From Paenibacillus chibensis (GTDB lineage Bacteria; Bacillota; Bacilli; Paenibacillales; Paenibacillaceae): a stretch of 64,000 bases of DNA. The notes beneath the pieces were generated by a model. It saw only the letters and a program-made list of their open reading frames with translations, was not told where the DNA came from and did not search any database. Location of the stretch: contig NZ_BIMK01000004.1 in the NCBI RefSeq assembly GCF_004001045.1, positions 62,001 to 126,000 on the forward strand, written 5' to 3'. The position numbers and the translations under genes were made by a program. Shown here in pieces: positions 54,508 to 63,397 of this stretch. Within the stretch, counting starts at the first letter, position 1, and each line of letters starts with the position of its first letter.

Positions 54508-54945
54508 TTGACCAGAGCTGAAACTGAACTTGTTGCTTCGCGAGAGTTCGATGTTCCGCGGGAGCTCGTATTTCGGGCCTGGACAACCCCTGACTTGTTA
54601 GCCAGGTGGTGGGGGCCGAAAGGCTTCACGCATACGTTTTACGAATGCGATGTGAGGCCGGGAGGCGCGTGGAAATTCACCATGCACGGACCGGATGGCG
54701 TAGATTACCCGAACCATAACGTCTTTGTTGAAGTGATGCCGTTCGAGCGGATTGTTCTGGATCATTTATCCGGCCATGAGTTTCGGATAACAGCTACTTT
54801 TGAAGATTTCGAGGGACGCACCATGGTCACCTTCCGTCAGCTTTTCAAGATAAAAGAGGAGTTTGAACAAGCTAAGCCGATCTGCTTAGAAGCCAACGAA
54901 CAGCAGTTAGACCGGCTTGGCAGAGTGCTGGCGGACATGGCCTGA
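54508..54945 (+). CDS. Second SRPBCC (AHSA1-like) domain protein
   Basis: 145 residues, starting at a TTG with GGGGAGG nine bases upstream. REFDVPRELVFRAWTTPDLLARWWGPKGFT is the usual AHSA1 opening; GGAWKFTMHGPDG follows near 55. Three bases after its paralogue and under the same MerR-type control. Confidence 0.9.
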   Translation: MTRAETELVASREFDVPRELVFRAWTTPDLLARWWGPKGFTHTFYECDVRPGGAWKFTMHGPDGVDYPNHNVFVEVMPFERIVLDHLSGHEFRITATFEDFEGRTMVTFRQLFKIKEEFEQAKPICLEANEQQLDRLGRVLADMA

Positions 54946-54948
54946 TAG

Positions 54949-55260
54949 CATTGCAGATTCATCGGGCAGTCAGCTGCGGGAGAAGCCGCCTTTCCGGACA
55001 CGAAAGGTCATTGGGCGGAAGCAGCTATTGCCAAGGCACAGACCGCCGGAATCATGAAGGGCTATGAAAGCGGCAAATTCCTTCCCGACTCCCCGCTGAC
55101 GCGCGCGGAAGCGGTCGTCATGCTGAACAAGCTTCTCGGACGCGAGCCGAGCGCCGTTGCCGCTGCCAAGTGGAACGACGTAGCGGAAGGGTACTGGGCA
55201 TATGGCGCTATCCAAGCCGCTTCCAGCGACGAAGAGGAAGATGTGTTAGCAGCACGGTAG
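54949..55260 (+). pseudogene. Remnant with S-layer homology (SLH) domains
   Basis: Open frame right after the SRPBCC stop with no start or ribosome site. FPDTKGHWAEAAIAKAQTAG then ESGKFLPDSPLTRAEAVVML is one full SLH repeat, and WNDVAEGYWAYGAIQAA the beginning of the next, before the chain ends in an acidic tail. Tail piece of a lost surface protein. Confidence 0.8.
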
Positions 55261-55271
55261 CCTTGATTAAA

Positions 55272-55297
55272 AAGGCACCCTATGGGGTGCCTTTCAA
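55272..55297 (+). terminator. Terminator after the SLH remnant
   Basis: AAGGCACCC (55272-55280) pairs with GGGTGCCTT (55285-55293), followed by TCAATTT. Nearly identical stem to that at 18248-18269. Confidence 0.78.
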
Positions 55298-55346
55298 TTT
55301 GGGGCAAATAAGGATATGACGAACCATTGCCGGCCTCCAACTTAAA

Positions 55347-55388
55347 GAAGAACCACTTCCTCTCACAGGAGTGGTTCTTCTTTTTTTG
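55347..55388. terminator. Bidirectional terminator after the second ABC operon
   Basis: GAAGAACCAC (55347-55356) pairs exactly with GTGGTTCTTC (55371-55380), with seven T after it on the plus strand and CTTTAAG on the minus strand. It ends the minus-strand ABC operon and any plus-strand read-through. Confidence 0.82.
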
Positions 55389-55465
55389 AATTGTGATGCG
55401 GATTTTCTGGCCAAGGCGTACCATGCCTAGAAATTCATGTTGCGAAACGTCTCCTAAGGGGGCCC

Positions 55466-56152
55466 CTACATCCCCGATTGCACAATCAATCCGTCTTTCA
55501 TCGTGACGATACGGTCTGCATAAGAGAGCATTTCTTCGTCATGTGTCACGAGTAAGGTTGTAATGTTGAATTCTTTCGTTAATTTACGGATGAGGGTCAT
55601 GACATCCCTGGATCTGGTGGAGTCCAGACTTGCGGTCGGCTCATCGGCAAACAGCATTTTCGGCTTGTGGATGATGGCGCGGCCAATCGCAACCCGCTGC
55701 TTCTCGCCGCCCGACAACGAGGCTGGATAGGCGTCTTTGCGATGATCCATTCCGACCCACTTGAGGATCTTCATGACTTCCTCTTTTTGCTCGCGTTTAC
55801 TCATGCGGGTCTCCGACACATCAAGCATCAGCATCAGCTGATCTTCTACGGTGAGGAAGGGCACGAGATGGGATGATTGAAAAATAAATCCGAACTGGCT
55901 GGCGCGTATTTTGCGAATCTCTTCTTGCGTCATGCCGGTCATGTCCTGGCCCTCGAAAGGAATTTGTCCGCCAGATGCATGCTGTAGTCCGGCTGCGATC
56001 GTCAGAAGCATGCTTTTCCCCGAGCCTGAAGCTCCGACGAGAGCCGTTATTTCCCCTTGCTGCAGGCCCAGATGGATTCCTTTTAATACTTGTTCGCTGA
56101 CTTCGCCGTTCGTAAAAGTTTTCCGGACGTCTTGTATCGTGAAGGTAGTCAT
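55466..56152 (-). CDS. ABC transporter ATP-binding protein (MacB/LolD type)
   Basis: 228 residues from the ATG at 56152 (GGAGAT upstream). Walker A GASGSGKSM near residue 41, Q-loop IFQSSHLVPFL near 87, signature LSGGEKQR near 140, Walker B MLFADEPTAS near 157 and VTHDEEM. The Walker A Thr/Ser pair reads S-M, mildly unusual. Pairs with the permease one base upstream. Paralogue of the gene at 25971. Confidence 0.93.
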   Translation of the reverse strand: MTTFTIQDVRKTFTNGEVSEQVLKGIHLGLQQGEITALVGASGSGKSMLLTIAAGLQHASGGQIPFEGQDMTGMTQEEIRKIRASQFGFIFQSSHLVPFLTVEDQLMLMLDVSETRMSKREQKEEVMKILKWVGMDHRKDAYPASLSGGEKQRVAIGRAIIHKPKMLFADEPTASLDSTRSRDVMTLIRKLTKEFNITTLLVTHDEEMLSYADRIVTMKDGLIVQSGM

Positions 56153-56153
56153 A

Positions 56154-57188
56154 TCAGATATCTCCTTGCTGTATGGCCTGTAGCGGCTCGACTTTTCGAA
56201 TTTGGAGACCAGAGAGCGTTGCCCCGATAAATCCAATGATGAAGAACAGGATCGACAGCTGCAGGGTTGTCCCCATCGTCAGGCTAAAAGGCATGCCTTC
56301 AGGCGCAATTAAATTAAAGCCCTGACTGAGTGCAATGGATAAGACAAGTGCGATAGCGGTGATGAAGAACATTTGAGCCCACATCATCCGGAATAGTGTG
56401 CGTGTTTTTACGCCGATTGCTTTCAAAATCCCGTATAGTCCGATCTTCTGCACATTCATCATATAGAAGAAAATTGCAAACAACATGCCGCTAATGGCGA
56501 CCAAGAACCAAATAATCATATTCAGGGACATCTGTTCTGCGTTATAGCTTGCGATGGTGTTCAGAAACTGATGATTTGAAAAAGATTGGAGTCCATCGAT
56601 GGACTGCGGTTCATCCTGCCCCGGAATGAAAAGCAGCTGCATCGTATTCACGCGGTACATCTCCTTATAGTTATCCATGTGGATGTAGGCTACGGGGGAA
56701 TGGCTATATTTCTTATGATCCGCGAATCCGATGACTTTAAATGTACCGCTGAACTGATTGTTGGTTAATACATCCCCGACGTGAATGCCATCTTTCTCTA
56801 AGGAACGATCCAGGACAATTTCTCCCGGCTTTACGTTCGCGAACCACTTCGATTCGGTGGAGGTCACGAAAGCAACTCCATGCTGCTTGTCCTCCGCATC
56901 GTTCACGAATCCCATCTGAATGGACAGTGCAGCGGCATCCTGATGTTCCTGCAAGACGCGCTTTTGCACAGCGGGATCTATTTTAGAAAGATTATAGGTT
57001 TCGTTGGCTTGGTTATTCATGTAGAAATGACCGTCGGGCAGATCCTTGATTAAAGCCGCATTGTCGCGGGATAAGCCATTTGCGAGTCCGGATATAATAA
57101 AAGTTAACAAACTAACCAGAAAAATGATGGAGCCTAAAATAATAAACTTTATTCTGCTCTTCCTGATTTCTTTCCATGCCATATTCAT
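56154..57188 (-). CDS. FtsX-type ABC transporter permease
   Basis: 344 residues from the ATG at 57188 (GGGAGG seven bases upstream). One N-terminal membrane segment (10-32), extracytoplasmic MacB-like domain, three C-terminal segments, ending RKVEPLQAIQQG. Layout and ending match the permease at 24850. No regulator gene adjacent. Substrate unknown. Confidence 0.9.
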   Translation of the reverse strand: MNMAWKEIRKSRIKFIILGSIIFLVSLLTFIISGLANGLSRDNAALIKDLPDGHFYMNNQANETYNLSKIDPAVQKRVLQEHQDAAALSIQMGFVNDAEDKQHGVAFVTSTESKWFANVKPGEIVLDRSLEKDGIHVGDVLTNNQFSGTFKVIGFADHKKYSHSPVAYIHMDNYKEMYRVNTMQLLFIPGQDEPQSIDGLQSFSNHQFLNTIASYNAEQMSLNMIIWFLVAISGMLFAIFFYMMNVQKIGLYGILKAIGVKTRTLFRMMWAQMFFITAIALVLSIALSQGFNLIAPEGMPFSLTMGTTLQLSILFFIIGFIGATLSGLQIRKVEPLQAIQQGDI

Positions 57189-57327
57189 GACCATGCCTCC
57201 CTTTCTCTGCTGCATGATAAAGTATACGGCTGCAATATGAACGCGGAATGAACAGAATATTACAAGCTCATAGGGTACGGACAGCAAGAATTGAAAAATA
57301 ATTTGTTTGTAGTATAATTTGAATAAA

Positions 57328-57346
57328 GTACTTTAAACAGAGTACT
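57328..57346 (+). promoter_or_regulatory. Paired AGTACT boxes upstream of an SDR gene
   Basis: AGTACT at 57328-57333 and 57341-57346, each self-complementary, lie 50-70 bases before the SDR start near AT-rich promoter sequence. Similar paired boxes are bound by HxlR/MarR-type regulators, none of which is nearby. Confidence 0.4.
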
Positions 57347-57396
57347 AAAAATTAGGCAACTTAAATTAAGCTGCTTGAAATAAAGGAGACCTTCAA

Positions 57397-58131
57397 ATGG
57401 AGCGTTTAACAGGCAAAGTCGTCATTATCACAGGTGGGGCACGGGGGATGGGCGAATCCCATGTGCGTAAATTTGTAAGTGAAGGCGCAAAAGTTGTTTT
57501 TACGGATCTCAACGAAGAGGGCGGACAAGCGTTGGCAGCAGAGTTGGGTGAAAACGTGAAGTTCGTGAAACAAGATGTAACGAAAGCAGCAGATTGGGAT
57601 CATGTCGTGGCAGAAACGGAAAAAGCATTCGGCCCTGTCAACGTGCTCGTGAACAATGCAGGCATCAGCATGAGCAAATCGCTTTTTGACATGACGGAAG
57701 CAGATTATCGCAAAATTGTGGATATCAATCAGATTTCGGTATTCCTTGGCATGAAGGCAACGGCGCCTTCGATGAAAAAGACAGGAAACGGCTCGATCGT
57801 CAATATCTCATCCATGAACGGACTGGTTGGCGGCGCGGTAGGGTATACGGATACGAAGTTCGCGGTACGAGGAATGACCAAAGCGGCAGCTCTTCAGTTG
57901 GCACCGCTGGGTATCCGGGTCAACTCGGTGCATCCGGGCGTCATTGAAACACCGATGGTTACGCAAGGCGATGCAGTCGACACGATCAAGGAATTCTCGA
58001 AGCATATTCCGCTCCAAAGATTGGCTCAATCCGAAGAAGTCTCCAATCTGGTGCTCTTCCTTGCTTCTGACGAATCAAGCTATTCGACGGGTTCGGAATT
58101 TGTCATCGACGGCGGATTAACAGCAATGTAA
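57397..58131 (+). CDS. SDR-family oxidoreductase (hydroxysteroid/glucose dehydrogenase-like)
   Basis: 244 residues. TGGARGMGESH near residue 12, VLVNNAGIS near 84, VNISSMNGLVGG near 132 and YTDTKFA near 149 (Tyr-x3-Lys), PG-x-IETPM near 181. A normal classical SDR. The GMGESH variant is like 3-alpha/20-beta-hydroxysteroid dehydrogenases, but substrate cannot be deduced. AAAGGAGAC precedes the ATG. Confidence 0.92.
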   Translation: MERLTGKVVIITGGARGMGESHVRKFVSEGAKVVFTDLNEEGGQALAAELGENVKFVKQDVTKAADWDHVVAETEKAFGPVNVLVNNAGISMSKSLFDMTEADYRKIVDINQISVFLGMKATAPSMKKTGNGSIVNISSMNGLVGGAVGYTDTKFAVRGMTKAAALQLAPLGIRVNSVHPGVIETPMVTQGDAVDTIKEFSKHIPLQRLAQSEEVSNLVLFLASDESSYSTGSEFVIDGGLTAM

Positions 58132-58238
58132 TTTCAATCGCATCAATTATGTAGGGGCATCCTTGGGGGTGCCCCTTCGTCATGTGAACAGCGCAGCAGT
58201 TCGCTTATTGCATTTTACAGCCGCTTAATTGAGATATA

Positions 58239-58276
58239 ACTATTATTTAATAGTGTATCAATTAGTGATATACTAA
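58239..58276 (+). promoter_or_regulatory. Dyads upstream of mqo
   Basis: ACTATTA-TT-TAATAGT (58239-58254) is a perfect inverted repeat, immediately followed by GTATCA-N5-TGATAT. They lie about 110 bases before the mqo start, where a regulator could bind. Confidence 0.45.
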
Positions 58277-58384
58277 GAGCAGGTTATAATTCATACAGAA
58301 AAGGTGTGTGACCAGGTCGTACTCTGGCTTGTATGGCAGCGCCAACATCTTTTCTTCAAATATTAGCGTGTAAGGGCGGTATAC

Positions 58385-59887
58385 ATGAGTAACAGACAAA
58401 CCGAAACAGACGTTATTTTAATTGGTGCCGGAATCATGAGTGCGACTTTGGGAACTTTACTGAAAGAATTAGTGCCGGACTGGAAAATCACCGTGTTCGA
58501 GAAGCTTTCGAGCCCAGGCGAAGAAAGCTCCAACGAATGGAATAATGCGGGAACCGGCCATGCTGCACTGTGTGAGTTGAACTACACATCCGAGAAATCG
58601 GATGGATCGATCGATATCAGCAAAGCGATCAATGTGAATGAGCAGTTTCAAGTTTCGATGCAGTTCTGGTCTTATCTTGCCAAGAGCAATTTGATTCGCA
58701 ATCCGCAGGATTTTATCATGCCGCTGTCTCATATGAGTTTGGTGATGGGGGAGAAGGATGTCGCGTTCCTGAAGAAACGTTTTGAAGCGATGTCGAAGAA
58801 TCCTTTGTTCCAAGGGATGGAATTTTCCGATAACCCGGACAAACTGAAGGAATGGATCCCGCTGATTATGCAGGACCGTCCATCGAATGAACCGATCGCG
58901 GCCACGAAAAACGACTCCGGAACGGATGTTAACTTTGGCGCTTTAACGCGCATGCTGATCAGCCACTTGAAAAATCAAAATGTCGGTGTCCATTACAAGC
59001 ATAGCGTGGATGATATCAAACGCGCGGGCGATGGCGCATGGGAATTGAAAATACGGAATGTCGAAAGCGGTAACGTCGAACGCCATAAGGCCAAATTCGT
59101 CTTTATCGGCGGCGGCGGGGGAAGTCTTCCGCTGCTGCAAAAATCGGGTATCCCCGAAGGAAAGCATATCGGAGGCTTCCCGATCAGCGGCCTGTTTATG
59201 GTCTGCAACAATCCGGAGGTTGTCGCGCAGCATCATGCCAAAGTATACGGCAAAGCGAAGGTTGGCGCGCCTCCAATGTCGGTTCCGCATCTGGACACAA
59301 GGTTCATCGATAATAAAAAATCACTCCTTTTTGGACCGTTTGCAGGCTTTTCGCCGAAATTCCTGAAAACCGGCTCCATGTTTGATCTGATCGGTTCCGT
59401 GAAGCCGAATAATCTATTCACGATGCTGGCGGCAGGCGCCAAAAACCTGTCGTTGACCAAATACCTGATTCAGCAGGTCATGCTCTCGAAAGAAAAACGC
59501 ATGGAGGAGCTGCGCGAGTTTATCCCGAACGCCAAAAGCGAGGATTGGGATCTGCTGGTCGCCGGCCAACGGGTGCAGGTGATCAAAGATACGGTATCCG
59601 GCGGCAAAGGAACGCTTCAGTTCGGTACGGAAGTCGTAACTGCCGCGGACGGATCGATTGCGGCCTTGCTCGGCGCTTCTCCGGGCGCGTCCACCGCCGT
59701 TTCCGTCATGCTTGAAGTCATCGAGAAATGCTTCCCTGAGCATCATAAAACGTGGGTACCGAAAATTAAGGAAATGATTCCTTCTTACGGCCTGCAGCTT
59801 GTGGAGAACCCGGAGCTGGTTAACCAAATCCATGCTTCTACAGCGAAAGCGCTCGGACTGAGCAAAGAACTGAGCTCCGCGAAGTAA
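58385..59887 (+). CDS. mqo: Malate:quinone oxidoreductase
   Basis: 500 residues. FAD-binding [14 protein letters not shown] near residue 10, then [30 protein letters not shown] near 39, the hallmark of Mqo. Peripheral membrane enzyme that oxidises malate to oxaloacetate and passes electrons to quinone, bypassing NAD-linked malate dehydrogenase. The standard length. A terminator follows at 59916. Confidence 0.96.
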   Translation: MSNRQTETDVILIGAGIMSATLGTLLKELVPDWKITVFEKLSSPGEESSNEWNNAGTGHAALCELNYTSEKSDGSIDISKAINVNEQFQVSMQFWSYLAKSNLIRNPQDFIMPLSHMSLVMGEKDVAFLKKRFEAMSKNPLFQGMEFSDNPDKLKEWIPLIMQDRPSNEPIAATKNDSGTDVNFGALTRMLISHLKNQNVGVHYKHSVDDIKRAGDGAWELKIRNVESGNVERHKAKFVFIGGGGGSLPLLQKSGIPEGKHIGGFPISGLFMVCNNPEVVAQHHAKVYGKAKVGAPPMSVPHLDTRFIDNKKSLLFGPFAGFSPKFLKTGSMFDLIGSVKPNNLFTMLAAGAKNLSLTKYLIQQVMLSKEKRMEELREFIPNAKSEDWDLLVAGQRVQVIKDTVSGGKGTLQFGTEVVTAADGSIAALLGASPGASTAVSVMLEVIEKCFPEHHKTWVPKIKEMIPSYGLQLVENPELVNQIHASTAKALGLSKELSSAK

Positions 59888-59915
59888 ATCCATACATTCA
59901 TAAAATAAGTTAAGC

Positions 59916-59956
59916 GGCCTTCGTCCCGAGTTTCATGGGGATGAAGGCCTTTTTGT
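59916..59956 (+). terminator. Terminator after mqo
   Basis: GGCCTTCGTCCC (59916-59927) pairs with GGGGATGAAGGCC (59937-59949), followed by TTTTTG. Confidence 0.85.
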
Positions 59957-60003
59957 TCGTTCATACATCAGCGGTATCCGTTAAAAACAACCTCGGACCG
60001 ATA

Positions 60004-60032
60004 CGCAAAAAGAAGCTGCCGCAGCAGCTTCT
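60004..60032 (-). terminator. Terminator after the deoD-MFS operon
   Basis: AGAAGCTGC (60011-60019) pairs exactly with GCAGCTTCT (60024-60032); on the minus transcript TTTTGCG follows. Confidence 0.85.
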
Positions 60033-60048
60033 TAACCGTTCGAATGCT

Positions 60049-61389
60049 CTATTGGGACTCGGTGAGTCGGCCGACAAGCAGCCAATACATTGCGAGCGCA
60101 AAGAGAGTAATCAAGCAAAGGATATATAACACGGTTTCAAACGATACGGCTTCCATCAACGAAGCGGTATAGGCGATCCCGATCGAGACGGCCACGTTCA
60201 GCACCAGATTGTAGAACCCGATAGCCGTTCCCGATTTTTCCACCGGAATGGAGCTTATGCAGGAGTCCAGCATCGGAGCGTACATGAAGGCGAACGAACC
60301 CGAGAACAGCAGCATGGAGAGGACATAGACCATAACCGAGCTGCCCCCGATCAGGGCCGGCAGAGCCAGGCTGCATGCGATAAGGATCATGGCAATGGAA
60401 ACCGCTTGCTTATTGGTCAGCACCTTCGCGATATTGCCGGAGAGCGCCCCGACCAGCACTGCCGTTACATAGCCGGGAATCAGCAGCAGCGAGATGGTGT
60501 CCAGCTGGAGCCCGTACATTTTTTGGAGCACGAACGGGAAAATGAAAATGTAGCCCAATTGAACCGTATAGATCACGAAGGCGATCACGAGAACGGATAC
60601 AAACCGTTTGTTTTTAAAAAAAGCGATGCTAATGAAAGACTTCGTGCTCTTGCTGATATAGCCCAGAAATAATCCCGCAGCGACGACGAAAATCGCTATG
60701 AAGATCCAGTTGAAATCCGTTAAATACAGCATGACCGACGCCGCAATCGCCGCGATGAGGAGCAGACCGATGAAATCCACGTGGCTCTTGCGCGATTGTT
60801 CCTTCGGCAGGTACTTAAGAATGAAGGGAAGCAGGATCAAGGACAGCAGCGGGATCAGGAACAGCATCGCCCAGCTTAAATACGTGGAGACATATCCCCC
60901 GGTCAGGGAGCCGATCACCAGGGATAACGAGTAGCTGCTTGTACTGAATCCCAGGAACCTTTTCTGCTCTTCCTTGGGCAGATGCTTCGTGACAAAGATG
61001 ACGTATAACGTTTCGGCAGAGGCAAGGCCCGCCGTCTGAATCATGCGCGCGGTCAGAACCCACAGATACGAATGCTGGAACGCAAATCCGATGATTGAAC
61101 CTATACAGATTAAAATAATCCCTGCGCTCAGCAGCTTCCGGATACTGATGGAGTCGGCCAACGAGGCATAGACCACTGCGCCAATGCCAATGACAAGTCC
61201 CGCCAAGGATGCCTGCAAGCTGACAGCGGCAGCCGAGATGCCCAGATCATCGGCGATCGCTACCGAAACCAGCTTGAATGAGTTATCGATAATGAGAGCA
61301 AACACGAAAAAGAGCAGAATCACAGGCACAGCCTTTTTCGCATGAAAGGATGGAGCAGTCTTCGGTGGTTGTTCGCTTATCGTAGCCAT
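60049..61389 (-). CDS. MFS transporter, likely nucleoside- or purine-related
   Basis: 446 residues with 12-14 membrane segments. VSLQASLAGLVIGIGAVVYASLADSISIRKLL near residue 40 includes the loop 2-3 motif of the family; LVIGSLTGGYVSTYLSWAMLFLI near 155 is motif C-like. Thirty bases after deoD and cotranscribed, so export or uptake of nucleosides or of a drug is suggested by context only. A terminator ends the unit. Confidence 0.85.
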   Translation of the reverse strand: MATISEQPPKTAPSFHAKKAVPVILLFFVFALIIDNSFKLVSVAIADDLGISAAAVSLQASLAGLVIGIGAVVYASLADSISIRKLLSAGIILICIGSIIGFAFQHSYLWVLTARMIQTAGLASAETLYVIFVTKHLPKEEQKRFLGFSTSSYSLSLVIGSLTGGYVSTYLSWAMLFLIPLLSLILLPFILKYLPKEQSRKSHVDFIGLLLIAAIAASVMLYLTDFNWIFIAIFVVAAGLFLGYISKSTKSFISIAFFKNKRFVSVLVIAFVIYTVQLGYIFIFPFVLQKMYGLQLDTISLLLIPGYVTAVLVGALSGNIAKVLTNKQAVSIAMILIACSLALPALIGGSSVMVYVLSMLLFSGSFAFMYAPMLDSCISSIPVEKSGTAIGFYNLVLNVAVSIGIAYTASLMEAVSFETVLYILCLITLFALAMYWLLVGRLTESQ

Positions 61390-61419
61390 ATGCTATGTTC
61401 CTTTCGTACTTCGAATGTA

Positions 61420-62139
61420 TTAAGCAAGCTCCAGTGCAATTTCCATCATTTTGGTAAAAGCAGTCTGTCTCTCTTCTGGAGTCGTGGACTCATGTCTGAA
61501 AATATGATCGCTGATGGTCAGAATGCAGAGGGCGTTAACGCCTGCATGGGCTGCGTTCAAATACAGGCCGGCAGATTCCATTTCTGCGCACAGGATGCCC
61601 ATCTCGCTCCATTTCTTCAGCGCCGTCGGATCCGCGTTATAGAAAATATCGCTGGAGAGGACGTTCCCGACATGAACCTTCTGTCCTTGCGCGTCGGCGA
61701 TTTTCTTGGCCTTTTCCAGCAGCTCAAACGACGCCGTAATCGAATAGTGGCCCGGAAGGTTGTACTGATGTGCATAATTGGAATCGGTTGCAGAACCCAT
61801 TGCAAAAACGATGTCATACAGGTTCAAATGATCTTGAATCGCGCCTGCCGAGCCGATGCGAATCAGGTTTTTTACGCCGAACACATGGATCAGCTCCCAG
61901 GAATACAGGCTCATGCTTGGCGTGCCCATGCCAGTCCCCATCACGGATATTTTTCTGCCTTTAAACGTCCCCGTATAGCCCAGCATGCCGCGAACGTTGT
62001 TGAACTGAACGGCATTCTCCAAATAAGTTTCTGCAATGAATTTCGCTCTCAGAGGATCCCCCGGCAAAAGAATCGTTTCAGCAATTTCGACGCCCCCTGG
62101 TTTGATATGCGGCGTTTCTTTTGGCATGGATGTCGTCAT
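61420..62139 (-). CDS. deoD: Purine nucleoside phosphorylase, DeoD type
   Basis: 239 residues. LLPGDPLRAKFIAETYL near residue 24, TGMGTPSMSLYSWEL near 75, RIGSAGAIQ near 95, MESAGLY near 185 and LTISDHIF near 208 with the catalytic Asp. Hexameric enzyme splitting purine (deoxy)nucleosides with phosphate in salvage. A TTAG-N4-CTAA dyad lies 40-55 bases before its start, which points to control by the GntR protein encoded next door. Confidence 0.95.
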   Translation of the reverse strand: MTTSMPKETPHIKPGGVEIAETILLPGDPLRAKFIAETYLENAVQFNNVRGMLGYTGTFKGRKISVMGTGMGTPSMSLYSWELIHVFGVKNLIRIGSAGAIQDHLNLYDIVFAMGSATDSNYAHQYNLPGHYSITASFELLEKAKKIADAQGQKVHVGNVLSSDIFYNADPTALKKWSEMGILCAEMESAGLYLNAAHAGVNALCILTISDHIFRHESTTPEERQTAFTKMMEIALELA

Positions 62140-62178
62140 TTTACATCTCCCTTTCGTGTATGAATGATTTACTTGTAT

Positions 62179-62194
62179 AATTAGTTGTCTAATT
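62179..62194 (-). promoter_or_regulatory. GntR-type operator upstream of deoD
   Basis: AATTAG-TTGT-CTAATT is a perfect dyad in the deoD promoter region. The same TTAG-N4-CTAA core recurs upstream of the SDR at 63398. Confidence 0.6.
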
Positions 62195-62251
62195 TGTACA
62201 TATATAAAATACCATGGTGCAACATCCGCGGCAACTGAATTTTATGGAAAA

Positions 62252-62286
62252 GGGCAGTGGCCTCCGAATCGGAGATTCCACTGCCC
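62252..62286 (-). terminator. Terminator after the GntR gene
   Basis: GGGCAGTGG (62252-62260) pairs exactly with CCACTGCCC (62278-62286); on the minus transcript TTTTCC follows. It separates the gntR-like gene from deoD. Confidence 0.85.
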
Positions 62287-62341
62287 TGGCAAGTACCTGA
62301 CATGTATGATGAAAGTACTGAAAAATAGTCCAAAATCGCAT

Positions 62342-63082
62342 TTATTTCGTCGCGTTGATCTTCATCCGGCTAAATTCTTTAGGAATATAAAACTTGTTGT
62401 ATACAATGGGGTACTGTTCATTGATGTACAAGCTCTCCAGCAGCAAGTCGCAGACCTCGCCGCCTACCAGCTCGAATTCTTGGGTCGAGGCATTCATCGC
62501 GGTCGAATGCTTGACCTCCACCGCTGCAGAGTTGGCCAGCTCGTATACCTTATTCTCGAGCATATCCAGCAGCTGTTCTTCGTTTTGAAGGTCCAGATTC
62601 AATTCAGATACGGCCTCAATGGCCATGAACGTAAACGCGAAGGCTACCGCTTGCCCTTTACTCTTATACCAGCGCTCAACGGCTACGACCGCGGCCGCGT
62701 TCCGGTTCAGAACCTCCTTGGTGTAGTCGCTCTCCAGATCCAGTCTGAACTTCATGTCGATCTGATCGACTTCTTCCGTATGGCACTTATGAATAGGATT
62801 TCCGATTTTCTCGAGACCTACGCTTCTCTGCTCGATCCGGGCCCCCGTCACGAAATTTCCCTTCCCGTGAAAGCTTTTCACGAGCCCGTCATCCTGCAAT
62901 AAAGACAGTGCCTGCCTTAATGTCATCCTGCTTACATCGAACATTTTGGCCAGCTCAGGCTCCGAAGGCAGTTGGCTGTTCGCGGGGAATGTACCATTCA
63001 TGATTTCTTTATACAGTTGATCGTATACGCTAAGATATAGCGGTTTTTTTCCTTTGGCCATATACTCCGGATTCTTTCCCAT
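62342..63082 (-). CDS. GntR-family regulator with UTRA domain
   Basis: 246 residues. Winged helix at about 12-80 (SQLPSEPELAKMFDVSRMTLRQALSLL), then a UTRA ligand domain (90-240), as in HutC/YvoA/PhnF-type regulators. Stands between the deoD-MFS operon and an SDR gene, both of which have the same dyad in their promoters, so it probably controls both in response to a small ligand. Confidence 0.93.
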   Translation of the reverse strand: MGKNPEYMAKGKKPLYLSVYDQLYKEIMNGTFPANSQLPSEPELAKMFDVSRMTLRQALSLLQDDGLVKSFHGKGNFVTGARIEQRSVGLEKIGNPIHKCHTEEVDQIDMKFRLDLESDYTKEVLNRNAAAVVAVERWYKSKGQAVAFAFTFMAIEAVSELNLDLQNEEQLLDMLENKVYELANSAAVEVKHSTAMNASTQEFELVGGEVCDLLLESLYINEQYPIVYNKFYIPKEFSRMKINATK

Positions 63083-63397
63083 GGTTCACGCACCTATATT
63101 CTCTTCATTCATGTTAAGCCTATTATACCACGCTCCGTAAGCGTGCATCCGTAGAGGTTCCGTGGTCTTCATATGCACAGGTCCCTAAGAATCTTAGACA
63201 TGATGATATAACAAAAGGCGCAATAGAACAACCGTAGCGGCACGATTTGAGAATGGACTGCTGCCAGAAATAGATTCAAATTCCCCGTTGCATCCGCATA
63301 CATATTCTGATATTATTTAGACGCCTAATATTTATATATTTAAATAATAGGTATACTACCAGTATATTGAGTGTCTTCAAGAAAGGGGCCAGAAACA
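63083..63397 (+). promoter_or_regulatory. Divergent region with GntR-type site (63317-63328)
   Basis: About 315 bases between the GntR gene and the SDR gene. TTAG-ACGC-CTAA at 63317-63328 repeats the dyad found upstream of deoD. GGTATAC near 63351 and GTATAT near 63361 are AT-rich promoter elements; GAAAGGGG is the SDR ribosome site. No gene inside. Confidence 0.55.
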
